DNA from: DATFMP01 sp035266845
Lineage (GTDB): Bacteria; SAR324; JACQKK01
Length of the DNA: 64,000 nucleotides
NCBI GenBank assembly: GCA_035266845.1
Contig: DATFMP010000054.1
Coordinates: forward strand, 94,718-158,717
Direction of reading: 5' to 3'
The notes beneath the pieces were generated by a model. It was not told where the DNA came from and did no database searches. It was given only the letters and a program-made list of their open reading frames with translations. The translations under genes were made by a program, and so were the position numbers. Shown piece after piece: positions 8,418-17,179 of this stretch (the first letter of the stretch is position 1; every line of letters begins with the position of its first letter).

Positions 8418-8942
8418 TCAGTCCTTATCCAGCAGTCCCTTGAGTTGGGCAAAGGGATGTTCCTTGCCGCCCGCTTCCTCTTCGGGAAAGAGCTCATCCG
8501 TGCGCCTGCCGCAGATCACACAGCGTCCTTGCTCGTCCTCCTCCGCCACCGGCTCGGGAATCAGCAGCAGCAGCTCGTCTTCCAGGATGTGGCCGAGGTC
8601 AAGCTCCTCGTTCTCGTAGAAGCTCACTTCCAGATCGCCCACACCCAGGTGCACATCCTCCGGGGCATCGTCGTAGCTGCGTTCGGGCACTAGCGCCACG
8701 CGCACGGCCTCGTCCAGCTCCAGCGGCACCGGCTCCAGACAGCGCTGGCAGGGCGGATGAAGGGTCGTCCGGATGCGGCCCGTGATCTCCACGTTGCCGT
8801 CCCGGTTCTTCACCCGCACGGCGGCCTGCACCTCCCCGCTCTGCTCGCCGAGGGCCTCGCTCAGCCGCGCCATGGCGGCCAGCTTCAGGTGAAGCGCTAC
8901 CGGCAGGCCCTCTTCGGGAATCTGGGCCAGATGAATCTTCAT
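8418..8942 (-). CDS. yceD: YceD/DUF177 family protein
   Basis: First gene of the lipid operon; 174 residues. Members of DUF177 are found next to rpmF and have been linked to 23S rRNA accumulation (YceD, Duf177A). Visible are the conserved central PCQRCLEPVPLEL and the C-terminal CVICGRR followed by acidic and EEAGGKEHPFAQLKGLL segments. An in-frame longer start exists at 9011, but MKIHLAQIPEEG fits the family and leaves a normal leader after the promoter at 9023-9051. Confidence 0.9.
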   Translation of the reverse strand: MKIHLAQIPEEGLPVALHLKLAAMARLSEALGEQSGEVQAAVRVKNRDGNVEITGRIRTTLHPPCQRCLEPVPLELDEAVRVALVPERSYDDAPEDVHLGVGDLEVSFYENEELDLGHILEDELLLLIPEPVAEEDEQGRCVICGRRTDELFPEEEAGGKEHPFAQLKGLLDKD

Positions 8943-9022
8943 CGCTCCACCGCGGCTGGCTTCGCCGCCCCCGCGCACGATGCACGGCCGGACGGATACG
9001 GCGCTGCCCACGAAAGACTCTA

Positions 9023-9051
9023 AGTTTAAAATCCGCGCGCGGCCATGTCAA
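9023..9051 (-). promoter_or_regulatory. Predicted sigma70 promoter of the yceD-rpmF-plsX-fab operon
   Basis: Reading the minus strand, a perfect TTGACA (9051-9046) is followed after exactly 17 bases by TAAACT (9028-9023; 4 of 6 to TATAAT). It lies about 80 bases upstream of the yceD ATG, and no other promoter of comparable quality is visible before fabF. This is the best-looking promoter in the window and probably drives the whole lipid operon. Confidence 0.65.
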
Positions 9052-9222
9052 CGAGTGTGTGAATGACTGTGCCAGCGGTTTGCAGCGCCCGGTGCAACGA
9101 TTCGCGCCGCCCCGCTTTCGCCCATGGCGCGTTCCCGTTATAAGGGAGGCGTACCGCCTGCCGGCCCGCGGCCGATCGCCGCCCGGCGACGCGATTCGTC
9201 CCCCGCACCTGGTTCGCCCGCC

Positions 9223-9624
9223 ATGTGGCAAACGCTGCTGTTTCCCAAGCCCAAGCGCGACTTCCCTTACCAACGGTGGGTGCGCATCAGCGTCCGCACG
9301 TGGCACCTGCTCAGCATGGGTATCCTGCTGGGTGGCACGGCCCACGGCCTGGCGTTGTCCGATCAGCCCCTTGGCCTGTGGATGACCTTCGGCAGCGGTC
9401 TCGTGTTCGTGGCTCTGGAGCTATACGGTTCCTGTGTGTGGCTGTTGCAGCTCAAGGGCTGGGCCGTAATCGCCAAGCTGCTGCTGCTGGGTGCAGCCGT
9501 CGCGTCCACCGGCACCAGCCTGCCCTATCTCATCGCCGCCGTGGTCATCGGCGGGATCAGCAGCCACATGCCCGGCAAGTACCGCTACTTCTCCCCCTTC
9601 CACGGCCGTGTCGTGAAGGAATGA
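9223..9624 (+). CDS. Conserved membrane protein of unknown function
   Basis: 133 residues from MWQTLLFPKPKRDFPYQRW. The first 25 residues are basic and cytosolic-looking; then come three to four hydrophobic segments (about 30-46, 52-72, 78-92 and 94-108), and the C-terminus is short and basic. I recall similar short proteins with this MWQ-LLFPKPKRDFPY start in proteobacteria, but no function. An in-frame start 33 residues earlier adds only Pro/Arg-rich sequence. It converges with fmt. Confidence 0.65.
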   Translation: MWQTLLFPKPKRDFPYQRWVRISVRTWHLLSMGILLGGTAHGLALSDQPLGLWMTFGSGLVFVALELYGSCVWLLQLKGWAVIAKLLLLGAAVASTGTSLPYLIAAVVIGGISSHMPGKYRYFSPFHGRVVKE

Positions 9625-9657
9625 CGCCTGCGCCTTCGCTATGCGCCGGCGGGCACC

Positions 9658-10614
9658 TTACGCCCGCGCGGGCGTCAGAAGGGCGCCGATGGCCGCCGGG
9701 TTGCCGTTGCGGAAGGCGGCGAAGGGCATGTCGCCCTTGCCCTCCGGACGCACGACCTCCAGCCGCAGCCAGCCGGCACGGGCGCGCACGCGACCGTCCG
9801 CCAGCAGCGTGCCGGGCAGCGTGGCGGCCTGCGAGGCATCGGCAGGCGGGTCCGCAAGCGCCAGACGCACCAGCCCCAGCCGCCGCGTGCCCACGAAGGC
9901 GTGACATCCCGGCCAGGGCGTGTAGGCGCGGCACTTGCGCTCGATGGGCGCCGCATCCTCCGCGGCGAAGTCCACCGCACCCTGCTCCTTGCGGATGACA
10001 CGGCAATGGGTGACGGCGGCGGGATCCTGCGGGCGGCGCGGCGGGTCGCCGGTCAGCAGCAGGGGCAGGCTGCGCACCAGCAAGGCGCCGGCCTCCACGG
10101 CCAGGCGCTCCGCCAGGCTCTGCGCGGTGTCGTCCGGGGCGATGGGCAGCGGTGGCGTCTCGGCAACCACGTCCCCGGCGTCCAGTTCAGCCACCATGCG
10201 CTGCAAACTGACGCCGGTGGTGGCGTCCCCGGCCAGGATGGCCGCCTGCACGGGGCTCGCCCCCCGCCAGCGCGGCAGCAACGAGAAGTGCAGATTGTAG
10301 CAGACCAGCGGTGGCAGGTTGAGCAGGTTTTCCGGGAGGATCTGCCCATAGGCGCAGACGATCGCCAATTCGGGCGCCCAGGCGCGCAGGGCCTCCAGCG
10401 CCTCTGGCTCGCGGATGCGCCGGGGTGTCAGCACGGGCAGACCCAGCGCCTCCGCCTCGGCCCGCACGGGGCAGGGCTGTAGCTTGCGCCCGCGCCCGGT
10501 GGGCTTGTCCGGCTGGGTCACCACACCCACTAGGCGCACGGCGGCATGATCCGCCAGCGCGCGCAGGCTGGGGAGGGCCGTGGCCGGGCTGCCCAGGAAT
10601 ACGGTGCGGGTCAT
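9658..10614 (-). CDS. fmt: Methionyl-tRNA formyltransferase
   Basis: Formylates initiator Met-tRNA using 10-formyl-tetrahydrofolate. The 318-residue product (family 310-320) has the N-terminal FLGSPATALPSL, VVTQPDKPTGRGRKLQPCPV, and the catalytic region NLHFSLLPRWRGASPVQAAI with AELDAGDVV. In most relatives the catalytic stretch reads HASLLPRWRG; here it is HFSLLPRWRG. The peptide deformylase gene usually beside fmt is not in the window. Confidence 0.95.
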   Translation of the reverse strand: MTRTVFLGSPATALPSLRALADHAAVRLVGVVTQPDKPTGRGRKLQPCPVRAEAEALGLPVLTPRRIREPEALEALRAWAPELAIVCAYGQILPENLLNLPPLVCYNLHFSLLPRWRGASPVQAAILAGDATTGVSLQRMVAELDAGDVVAETPPLPIAPDDTAQSLAERLAVEAGALLVRSLPLLLTGDPPRRPQDPAAVTHCRVIRKEQGAVDFAAEDAAPIERKCRAYTPWPGCHAFVGTRRLGLVRLALADPPADASQAATLPGTLLADGRVRARAGWLRLEVVRPEGKGDMPFAAFRNGNPAAIGALLTPARA

Positions 10615-10642
10615 GCGGCCTCGCGGGATGGAATCCAGCGCC

Positions 10643-11629
10643 TCAAGGCACAGAGGGCGTGAAGTTGAAGCGCTTCGCCGTCACGGGGTGGAAGGGCAGC
10701 AGCTTGCCGAATACGGCGTTCATGCTGCTGTTCACCTGGGCAAAAAGGGGATCGAAGAGGGCCATGGCATTGCCGCTGCCGTACACCGTATCCAGCACCT
10801 TTAGCACCGTCGGCACCGGCAGATCACGCCGCCCCACCAGGATCTGGTACACGGCCGGCAATTCCAGGTTGCGCGTCTGGTTGGGATAGGAGCCGCGCGG
10901 CAGCTTGCCCGTGGTCAGCCACGGATCGGCCAGCTTCAGCTCATCCATGATCTTGCCGTCGATGGGCAGCAACTGTAGGCGGGGATCCCGGTTCATGGCG
11001 GCCGTCAGCTCCCGCAGGGGCGTGGGCGAGGTGAACAGCAGAATCGGTCCGTTGGCATAGTCCAGTGAATCCACCAGGATGTCGTCCGGCACGCGCTGCA
11101 GTAGGGCCGTCTGCGCCGCGTCGTCATGGGTCAGCTCGCCCAGGGCTTGGTACGCAAACTCTGCGTTGTGCAGCGTCCACGTTTCCGCGGATAGAGGCAG
11201 CTTCAGCTCCTGCACGGCTGGGTTGCGGGTCACCGCCTGCAGCAGGTTGGGCCAGAGCACGGCGATGGCCGTCAGGCGCGGGTACTCGCTGAGGTGCGCG
11301 GCCGCCGTGGCCGCGTCCACCACGGTGAGGTCGCCACGCCCTCGATTCACCGCCCGCAGGCGCGCCTGGGCGCCGTCCATCGCGCGCACGGCCAACAGGT
11401 CGTCCGCGGGGTCGTAGCGGTTGCGCCATAGCTGCGCCAGATCGGTCAGGAAGCGCCACGAGCCGTCGCCCGCCTCGGCGGCCAGGGCCGTGCGCACGGG
11501 CGCGGCCAGGGCGCGCGGTGCCGCCGCTGTCATGAGCGGCGCTGCCAGCAACAGTGCAGCCAGCAGCACGGTGAGTGGATAGCGCAGGGCGAAGCGGCTG
11601 AGGGAATGGGCGTGGCGCTGTGCGATCAC
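10643..11629 (-). CDS. Putative TAXI-family TRAP transporter solute-binding protein
   Basis: 328 residues with a signal peptide (hydrophobic core about residues 17-38, AAPRALAAP cleavage region). Sequence features recall TAXI receptors: an N-terminal segment where ligand contacts normally lie (RNRYDPADDLLAVRAMDG), a GDLTVVDAATAAAHL segment, and a late KLPRGSYPNQTRNLELPAV followed by YQILVGRRDLP. TAXI proteins deliver carboxylates or amino acids to a fused membrane subunit; no TRAP membrane gene is adjacent, so it may be an orphan. The GTG at 11629 is chosen because AGGA precedes it; a TTG lies five codons upstream. It ends 28 bases before fmt on the same strand. Confidence 0.5.
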   Translation of the reverse strand: MIAQRHAHSLSRFALRYPLTVLLAALLLAAPLMTAAAPRALAAPVRTALAAEAGDGSWRFLTDLAQLWRNRYDPADDLLAVRAMDGAQARLRAVNRGRGDLTVVDAATAAAHLSEYPRLTAIAVLWPNLLQAVTRNPAVQELKLPLSAETWTLHNAEFAYQALGELTHDDAAQTALLQRVPDDILVDSLDYANGPILLFTSPTPLRELTAAMNRDPRLQLLPIDGKIMDELKLADPWLTTGKLPRGSYPNQTRNLELPAVYQILVGRRDLPVPTVLKVLDTVYGSGNAMALFDPLFAQVNSSMNAVFGKLLPFHPVTAKRFNFTPSVP

Positions 11630-11924
11630 GGCGATCCTGTGCAAAAGGGCGGGCCGGGCGGCATGGGGTCGCAGCCCGACGGGCTTGCCTCACGCTAACC
11701 CATTCGCGGCCCAGCGGGAAGTACCGGCACCCCTCGGAACCACTTGGCCTCCCCCCCGACCCGGCGACCGACACAGCCGGCCGTGGAAGCACGCGGCGGC
11801 GGTCAGGGCACCGGCGGCCAGATTCATCGTTAAATAAGGCGATTGATGCGCGTGGCCTCAGCCAGCGGTAGGCCGCTTCCAAGTCTAGCCTTGCTCCGAA
11901 CGCCATCCCTAAACCAGGGCCCCC

Positions 11925-12281
11925 ATGAAGACGCTGCAACTGCAAAGTGCGCACACGATCCTCAAGCTGACCGATAGGCTGCCTCCGCGGCAGACGCTGA
12001 CCGAGCAGGTGCGGCCATTCGTCGAGCGGTCGCCAAACCTGATCCTGGACGTGGAAGGCATCCTGTTCACCTCCATGCTCATCGGCGAGCTGATCAACGT
12101 CTATCGGGGCTTCGACGAGCGCTGGAAGGGCCAGGAACACCACATCTCTTTGGTGAACCTGACGGAGGTGAGCCGCAGCGTGTTCGAGCGCGTGCGCCTG
12201 ATCGAGTACTTTCCCGTCTACGATTCCATCGCGGAGGCTATGGTGGACGGCACTCCGCCAGCGGCGGCCGTGCAGGGCTGA
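11925..12281 (+). CDS. STAS-domain protein (anti-anti-sigma-like)
   Basis: 118 residues forming a single STAS-like fold: strand LILDVEGILFTSM, helix LIGELINVYRGFDERW, strand HHISLVNL, helix TEVSRSVFERVRLIEYFPV, then strand and helix. In regulatory STAS proteins a phosphorylatable Ser/Thr lies in DSSGL after the second strand; here the matching loop reads FTSMLIG, so phosphocontrol is uncertain. No sigma factor, anti-sigma kinase or phosphatase is next to it. The call rests on predicted secondary structure and a few residues. Confidence 0.5.
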   Translation: MKTLQLQSAHTILKLTDRLPPRQTLTEQVRPFVERSPNLILDVEGILFTSMLIGELINVYRGFDERWKGQEHHISLVNLTEVSRSVFERVRLIEYFPVYDSIAEAMVDGTPPAAAVQG

Positions 12282-12415
12282 CCCAACGCCGCACCAACAC
12301 GCCTATCCCCGTGGCCAGGGTCCACGCGGCGGGCGCGGATGCTGGCCAAGCTGCGCGCGATCTGCGAGGCTCGCCTTGGCGGGCCGATCCCGGTCCGCCG
12401 CAGCCTCTGCGGACC

Positions 12416-13309
12416 ATGAACCAAGCTTTCCGATCCGGATTCGTGTGCCTGGTGGGTCGCCCCAATGTGGGCAAGTCCACCCTGCTCAACCGCCTCGTGG
12501 GGCGAGAGATCGCCATCACCGCGCCCAAGCCGCAGACCACGCGGAACCGCATCATGGGCGTGCGGCACGGCGAGGGCTTTCAGGTGGTGTACGTGGACAC
12601 ACCGGGCATCCACGCCTCTCCGCTGCCGCTGAACCAGCGCATGGTGTCGTATGCCACCGCCAGCCTGCAGGAGGCGGATCTGGTGCTCGTGCTGACCGAG
12701 CCCGGCCCACCCACGGGCGAGGAGGACCGGCTGGTGCTGGAGCACGTGCGGCACGCGGGTCGGCCCGCCCTGCTGGTGTTGAACAAGATCGACACGGCGA
12801 GCGAGGGGGACGTGCTGGCGGCGCTACAGGCCTGGGCAGCGCTGGACCTCTTCGCCGAGATCGTGCCCATCTCCGCCCTGACGGGGCGCAACGTGCAGCG
12901 CCTGGAACGGCTGGTGGTGGAGCGTCTGCCGGAGGGGCCACCCTACTTCGAGCCAGAGCAGATCACGGACCAGTCCGAGCCGGCGCTGATCGGCGAGCTG
13001 GTGCGGCGAGAGGTGATCCAGCGCACGCACCAGGAGCTGCCTTACCGGACGGCGGTGCGGGTGGAGCACATGGAGGAGCAGGCCCGCCGCGTACTCATCG
13101 TCGCCAGCATCTTCGTGGAGCGCGACAGCCAGAAGGGCATCGTCATCGGCAAGGGCGGGCGCATGCTCAAATCCATCGGCATCGCCGCGCGCAAGCAGAT
13201 CGAGCGCCTGTTGGGCGTGACGGTGCACCTGGACCTGCAGGTGCGGGTGCTGGAGCGCTGGAGCGAGAGTCCGCGCCATCTGGAGTCGCTGGGCTATCCC
13301 AAGCCGTGA
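12416..13309 (+). CDS. era: GTPase Era
   Basis: Ribosome-assembly GTPase that binds the 3' end of 16S rRNA. The 297-residue product has G1 GRPNVGKST, the G2 region PQTTRNRI, G3 DTPG, G4 NKID, and a C-terminal KH domain with VIGKGGRMLKSIG. The start MNQAFRSGFVCLVG is chosen by family length; 35 in-frame residues upstream lack likeness. The usual neighbours rnc and recO are absent. Confidence 0.97.
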   Translation: MNQAFRSGFVCLVGRPNVGKSTLLNRLVGREIAITAPKPQTTRNRIMGVRHGEGFQVVYVDTPGIHASPLPLNQRMVSYATASLQEADLVLVLTEPGPPTGEEDRLVLEHVRHAGRPALLVLNKIDTASEGDVLAALQAWAALDLFAEIVPISALTGRNVQRLERLVVERLPEGPPYFEPEQITDQSEPALIGELVRREVIQRTHQELPYRTAVRVEHMEEQARRVLIVASIFVERDSQKGIVIGKGGRMLKSIGIAARKQIERLLGVTVHLDLQVRVLERWSESPRHLESLGYPKP

Positions 13310-13343
13310 GCGCCGGCGGCCGGCGTATCGAGACCCGGACGGC

Positions 13344-15242
13344 TCAGGTCTCCTCGTCCAGCAGGCGGATCAGGTCACGCAGACGCTGGGCCGGGGTGGC
13401 ACGCACCATGTAGCGCCCCTGGGTCATGCCCTGAAAGGCGGAGCGGTAGAAGTCCAACTGGGCCTGCTGCGCGGCAAAGGCCGTGATGCGCGAGCGCAGT
13501 TCGCCCACGTCCTCGAACAGGTGCAGGGCGAAGCCGGGCGAGATGGCGCGCCGCACCTGATCCACCACGGGAAACTCCGCCCAGCTCAGCATGTGCACCA
13601 GCGTATTGCCGCGGGCATCGAAGAGCAGGCGGCTCAGCGAGGCGCGGTCCATGCCGTAGACCAGATGCCGCAGGGGCAGCAGCGTGTCGATCAGGTACTG
13701 GCAGCGGCTGAAGTAGTATTCCGTATACAGCGCCACCCACAGCGCCAGCCGGCCCTGCGGCAGCTTGTGGGCACGGTGCAGGCCGATCAGCGTGCGCGTG
13801 AGCTGCAGGTGCCGGCGCTGGGCCTCGCCCTCGGCCAGCTCGTAGCGCTCCGTGCGCTCGCGCAACATCACGGGCATGGCCTCCAGCCAGCGCTGGCGGA
13901 AGGGGCCGTCCAGCGCCTCGGCCACAGAGGCCAGCACCGGCTCCGCCAGCCCCGCCTGGCCCATTACGCGGATGAGATCCTGCAGTTCGCGGTCGGAGAG
14001 AAAGCCCGCCATGCGGGCCCAGGGCACCCGGCCCTGGGCCCAGCCCGTGGCGCGAAAGATGGCCTGCCGATTGGGCAGGCCCTGAGCCGGCAGCGCCATG
14101 CCCTTGGCCGTGATGCGCATCAGCCAGTGCCACGTGTGGGGCGGGATGGCCAGCACCCACTCCAGGTAGCCCTCGTCCATGCGCGCCGTCTGCCGCGCGA
14201 TCAGCCCACCGCCCTCCAGGCGCTTGGTGACGGCATCGATGGCGTCGCTGGGAATCTTGCGCGCGGCCAGCAGGCGCCAGCGCATGGGGGTCTCCGCGAA
14301 AGCCTCCCACAGCTTGGCCGAATCGGCGAAGAGGGCGCGGAACATATCGCCCAGGAAGCGCTCCTGCCCGGAGCGGCTGAGCCGGATCAGTTGTCCGGCC
14401 GCTGCGGCCGGCAGCACCACGAACAGCTCCAGCGCCTTCTCGTCACCCAGTTGCAGGCGCGCCACCGTGGGCGGCCCGTCCTTGCCCACCAGTGCGGCCA
14501 TGGCCTCGGCATCCACGACCTGGCACTGCAGGCCCGCGGGGCGCTGGAAGAGGCGGTTGCCGATCTCGCCATCGTTGCGCCCGAAGAACGTCTGCAGCCA
14601 TCCGGCCAGCATAAGCTCCGAGATCTGCGCGCCCTGCTCCAGCCCCGGGGGCGGCGGGGGCGGCTCCCACTGCGGGCGGCACAGATAGGCCCCCTCGTTG
14701 ATGGAGAACAGCGCGCGCTGCGTGGCCTTCTGGGTGGCCCGCTCCTCGATCAGGTCGCGACCCGCCGCCGTCACCAGCAGGCGCAGCACAAAGCCGTTGC
14801 CGCGGGGCACGGTAAACACGCCCGTGGCCATCGTGTAGCTCACCTCGCCACCCAGGTGGTGCGCGGTGAACCCCGTCACGTTGCGGGAGACCTGCAAGCC
14901 GGTCAAGCGGTTGCGGCGCTTGCCGATGAAGTTGAAGGGCTCGGCCGCCGTGCTGACGACCTGCTCCAGCAGCTTGTGGAACGGCATGCGCTCGCCCGCC
15001 AAGCGCGTCAGCCCCGCCACGTCGTGCTCGGTCAGCGCGAAGACGAACGGCACCTCGGCCTTGGCCGCCAATTGCGGCAGAAGCACGGTCTCCACATCGC
15101 TCCAGCGCAGCTTGAGCGTGTTGGTGGTGGAGAGCTCCACCCGCTCCAGTGTCACCGCGCTGCCCGTCAGGCTCGTGAGCGACGTGCCCACGGCCATCAT
15201 CACCGACTGCGCGAAGAAGCCGAAGTAGGTCTCGATGTTCAT
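13344..15242 (-). CDS. Large protein with possible CheX/FliY-like and FliG-C-like domains
   Basis: I do not recognise a named family. The product is 632 residues from MNIETYFGFFAQ; a GTG at 15299 would add 19 low-complexity residues. It is soluble, with no signal peptide. Residues about 1-165 alternate a long helix, paired strands, and a second block (LLEQVVSTAAEPFNFIGKR then VTGFTAHHLGGEVSY) in an arrangement reminiscent of the CheC/CheX/FliY fold. Residues about 180-210 include a PPPPPP linker. A segment near residues 410-490 (SDRELQDLIRVMG, then LDGPFRQRWLEAMPVMLRER and a helix rich in Q and R) resembles the spacing of the FliG C-terminal domain. No flagellar or chemotaxis gene is nearby. 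It converges with era. Confidence 0.4.
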   Translation of the reverse strand: MNIETYFGFFAQSVMMAVGTSLTSLTGSAVTLERVELSTTNTLKLRWSDVETVLLPQLAAKAEVPFVFALTEHDVAGLTRLAGERMPFHKLLEQVVSTAAEPFNFIGKRRNRLTGLQVSRNVTGFTAHHLGGEVSYTMATGVFTVPRGNGFVLRLLVTAAGRDLIEERATQKATQRALFSINEGAYLCRPQWEPPPPPPGLEQGAQISELMLAGWLQTFFGRNDGEIGNRLFQRPAGLQCQVVDAEAMAALVGKDGPPTVARLQLGDEKALELFVVLPAAAAGQLIRLSRSGQERFLGDMFRALFADSAKLWEAFAETPMRWRLLAARKIPSDAIDAVTKRLEGGGLIARQTARMDEGYLEWVLAIPPHTWHWLMRITAKGMALPAQGLPNRQAIFRATGWAQGRVPWARMAGFLSDRELQDLIRVMGQAGLAEPVLASVAEALDGPFRQRWLEAMPVMLRERTERYELAEGEAQRRHLQLTRTLIGLHRAHKLPQGRLALWVALYTEYYFSRCQYLIDTLLPLRHLVYGMDRASLSRLLFDARGNTLVHMLSWAEFPVVDQVRRAISPGFALHLFEDVGELRSRITAFAAQQAQLDFYRSAFQGMTQGRYMVRATPAQRLRDLIRLLDEET

Positions 15243-15344
15243 CCGCCGCGCCGCGGCGGGGGACGAACGAAGGCGGGTAGGCGGGGCGAGCGTGCTCACG
15301 GATCAGGTATATCACGCCCTCTCCGTGCGACGAAGCCGCGGACT

Positions 15345-15362
15345 CGCCATGTCGGCATGGCG
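15345..15362 (-). terminator. Small perfect hairpin after the hydroxyacid dehydrogenase
   Basis: CGCCATG and CATGGCG form a 7-bp stem around TCGG, 36 bases beyond the stop of the minus-strand gene at 15398. There is no clear T-run, so it could be a weak terminator or a site upstream of the next minus-strand gene. Confidence 0.3.
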
Positions 15363-15397
15363 GGCCCGTGGGACACGGCTCTAACGGTGCGCTGACC

Positions 15398-16393
15398 TTA
15401 TGCGGGCTTGCGTTCCTTGCCCTTCACGTCCGGATTGGCGTAGTGCACCAGCGGCTGGCCGTTCAGGCCGGCGAGCAGGTTGCGCACGGCCAGGTCGGTC
15501 ATCATGCGACGGGTCTCCCAGGTGCCCGTGGCCACGTGGGGGGCGATGAGCAGGTTGTCGCAGGTCAGCAGGGGATCGTCCGCCCCGATGGGCTCGGGCT
15601 CGGTCACGTCCAGCGCGGCCCCCCGGATGCGCTTGGCGGAAAGCGCGCGGTACAGCGCATGGGGATCCACCACGCCCCCGCGGGCGACGTTGATCACGAT
15701 GGCCGATTCCTTCATCTGGGCAAAGGCGGCGTCGTTCACCATGTGGTGGGTGGCGTCGGTAAGCGGCACGATGGTGACGATGATGTCCGACTCGCGCAAC
15801 AGCTCCTCATAGCTCACGTGGCGGCAGCCGTACTTCTCCTCGGCCTCCGGGCGGCGGTTGCGGGTGTGGTAGAGCAGCTTCATCTCGAAGCCCACGGCGC
15901 GGCGCGCAATGGCCTGCCCGATACGCCCCATGCCCACGATGCCCAGCGTCTTGCCGTACACGTCGTTGGAGATCATCAGGTAGGGCGACCACGTCATCCA
16001 CTGCTTGGCCTTCACGAAGGCGTCGGCCTCCTTGATGCGGCGGCTGAGCGATAGCATCAGCGCGAACGCCATGTCCGCCGTGGCCTCGGTGACCACGCCG
16101 GGGGTATTGCCGGCGGGGATGCCCAGTGCCGTGCAGGTCGGCAGGTCGATGTTGTCCACGCCCACCGCGTAGTTGCTCACCACGCGCAGGCGCGGCGCGG
16201 CCTCCAGCAGGGCCTTGTCCACCGGGTCGAAGCTCGTCACGAACAGCCCGTCCGCCTCGGCCGCCTTCTCGCGCAGCAACTCGGGCGGCACGATGCGGTC
16301 CTCCTCCCAGGCCCACACGTCGCACTGCTTCCAGATATCGGACTCCTCCAGGCCCGGGGTCATGCGCGCCACGACGACTTTCGGCTTGGCCAT
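15398..16393 (-). CDS. D-2-hydroxyacid dehydrogenase (GyaR-like glyoxylate/hydroxypyruvate reductase family)
   Basis: 331 residues. The NAD(P) site is GIVGMGRIGQAIARRA (about 153-168), the catalytic Arg is in NVARGGVVD, the Glu in DVTEPEP and the His in APHVATGT, a complete Arg-Glu-His set. The N-terminal lid domain contains YAVGVDNIDLPTCTALGIP and NTPGVVTEATADMAF. The likely reaction is reversible NAD(P)H reduction of glyoxylate, hydroxypyruvate or a related 2-oxo acid; the sequence does not fix the substrate. An in-frame extension upstream of MAKPKVVVARMTPG is not family-like. Confidence 0.85.
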   Translation of the reverse strand: MAKPKVVVARMTPGLEESDIWKQCDVWAWEEDRIVPPELLREKAAEADGLFVTSFDPVDKALLEAAPRLRVVSNYAVGVDNIDLPTCTALGIPAGNTPGVVTEATADMAFALMLSLSRRIKEADAFVKAKQWMTWSPYLMISNDVYGKTLGIVGMGRIGQAIARRAVGFEMKLLYHTRNRRPEAEEKYGCRHVSYEELLRESDIIVTIVPLTDATHHMVNDAAFAQMKESAIVINVARGGVVDPHALYRALSAKRIRGAALDVTEPEPIGADDPLLTCDNLLIAPHVATGTWETRRMMTDLAVRNLLAGLNGQPLVHYANPDVKGKERKPA

Positions 16394-16537
16394 GCTCACT
16401 CCTCTGCTGGCAGGGTGGGAAATCGCGACCCGCGGGCCGGCACCGTCGGCCCACTCATAGTCGAACGCCGCGCCGCTGGCAATGGCGGGCCGGGCCACAG
16501 CGGACCAGCCCGCGCCGGCAGCGGCGCTGCGAAGCCC

Positions 16538-17074
16538 TCAGGTCTGACCCTTGGGCGGCGACCCGCCGGCCGGTGGCGTCGGTGCCGGCAGGCCGTGCTG
16601 GATAGGTTGCAGCAACCCCTCGGCCGCGAAGATCGGGATGTGGTTGCGCACCGCGATGGCGATGGCGTCGCTGGGCCGCACGTCGATGTCCAGCACCTCC
16701 CCGCTCGCGTTGACTTGCACCGAAAGGAGAGCGTAGTAAGTGCTATCTTTCAGCCGGGTGATGGTGACGCGGGTGAACCGCGCGCCCAGGCGCCGCACCA
16801 GGATGCCGATCAGGTCGTGCGTGAGCGGGCGCTCCAGTTGCGGGCCGTCCATGCCGGTGCGGATCGCCGTGGCCATGAGGAAGTCCACGAACATCAGCAG
16901 GTAGCGCTGGCCGGGCCGGTCCAGCAGAAGCACCGCCGGCACGTCGTCCACCAACAGCACGTCCTTCACCTGCAGTGGGACCATTCCGGGCGGGGCGTCT
17001 TGCGCGGCATCCTTCGCGGGCGCTGTGCCGCCCATCACCAGCAGGCACAGCAAGGCCATGATCGCGGTGCGCAT
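16538..17074 (-). CDS. Exported bifunctional-nuclease-domain (DUF151) protein
   Basis: 178 residues. Residues about 35-165 are a full BFN/DUF151 domain with the telling RPLTHDLIGILVRRLGA, DSTYYALL and IDVRPSDAIAIAVRNHIPIF. Related proteins have been reported to bind or cut nucleic acid, and a plant member acts as a nuclease. Unusually the domain is preceded by a signal peptide (MRTAIMALLCLLVMGGTAPA), which predicts export. AAGGGAGG lies seven bases before the ATG, firmly fixing this start. The C-terminal 15 residues are Pro/Gly-rich. It is transcribed divergently from the EamA transporter. Confidence 0.8.
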   Translation of the reverse strand: MRTAIMALLCLLVMGGTAPAKDAAQDAPPGMVPLQVKDVLLVDDVPAVLLLDRPGQRYLLMFVDFLMATAIRTGMDGPQLERPLTHDLIGILVRRLGARFTRVTITRLKDSTYYALLSVQVNASGEVLDIDVRPSDAIAIAVRNHIPIFAAEGLLQPIQHGLPAPTPPAGGSPPKGQT

Positions 17075-17179
17075 TGCCACACCTCCCTTGCGGATGGTCT
17101 GCTGCTTCCGTTGTAGCGCCGCACCCCGGCCAAGGCAAAAGTGGCCGGCGGCGCGGGACACGGAACGCGGAGCCGCGCC

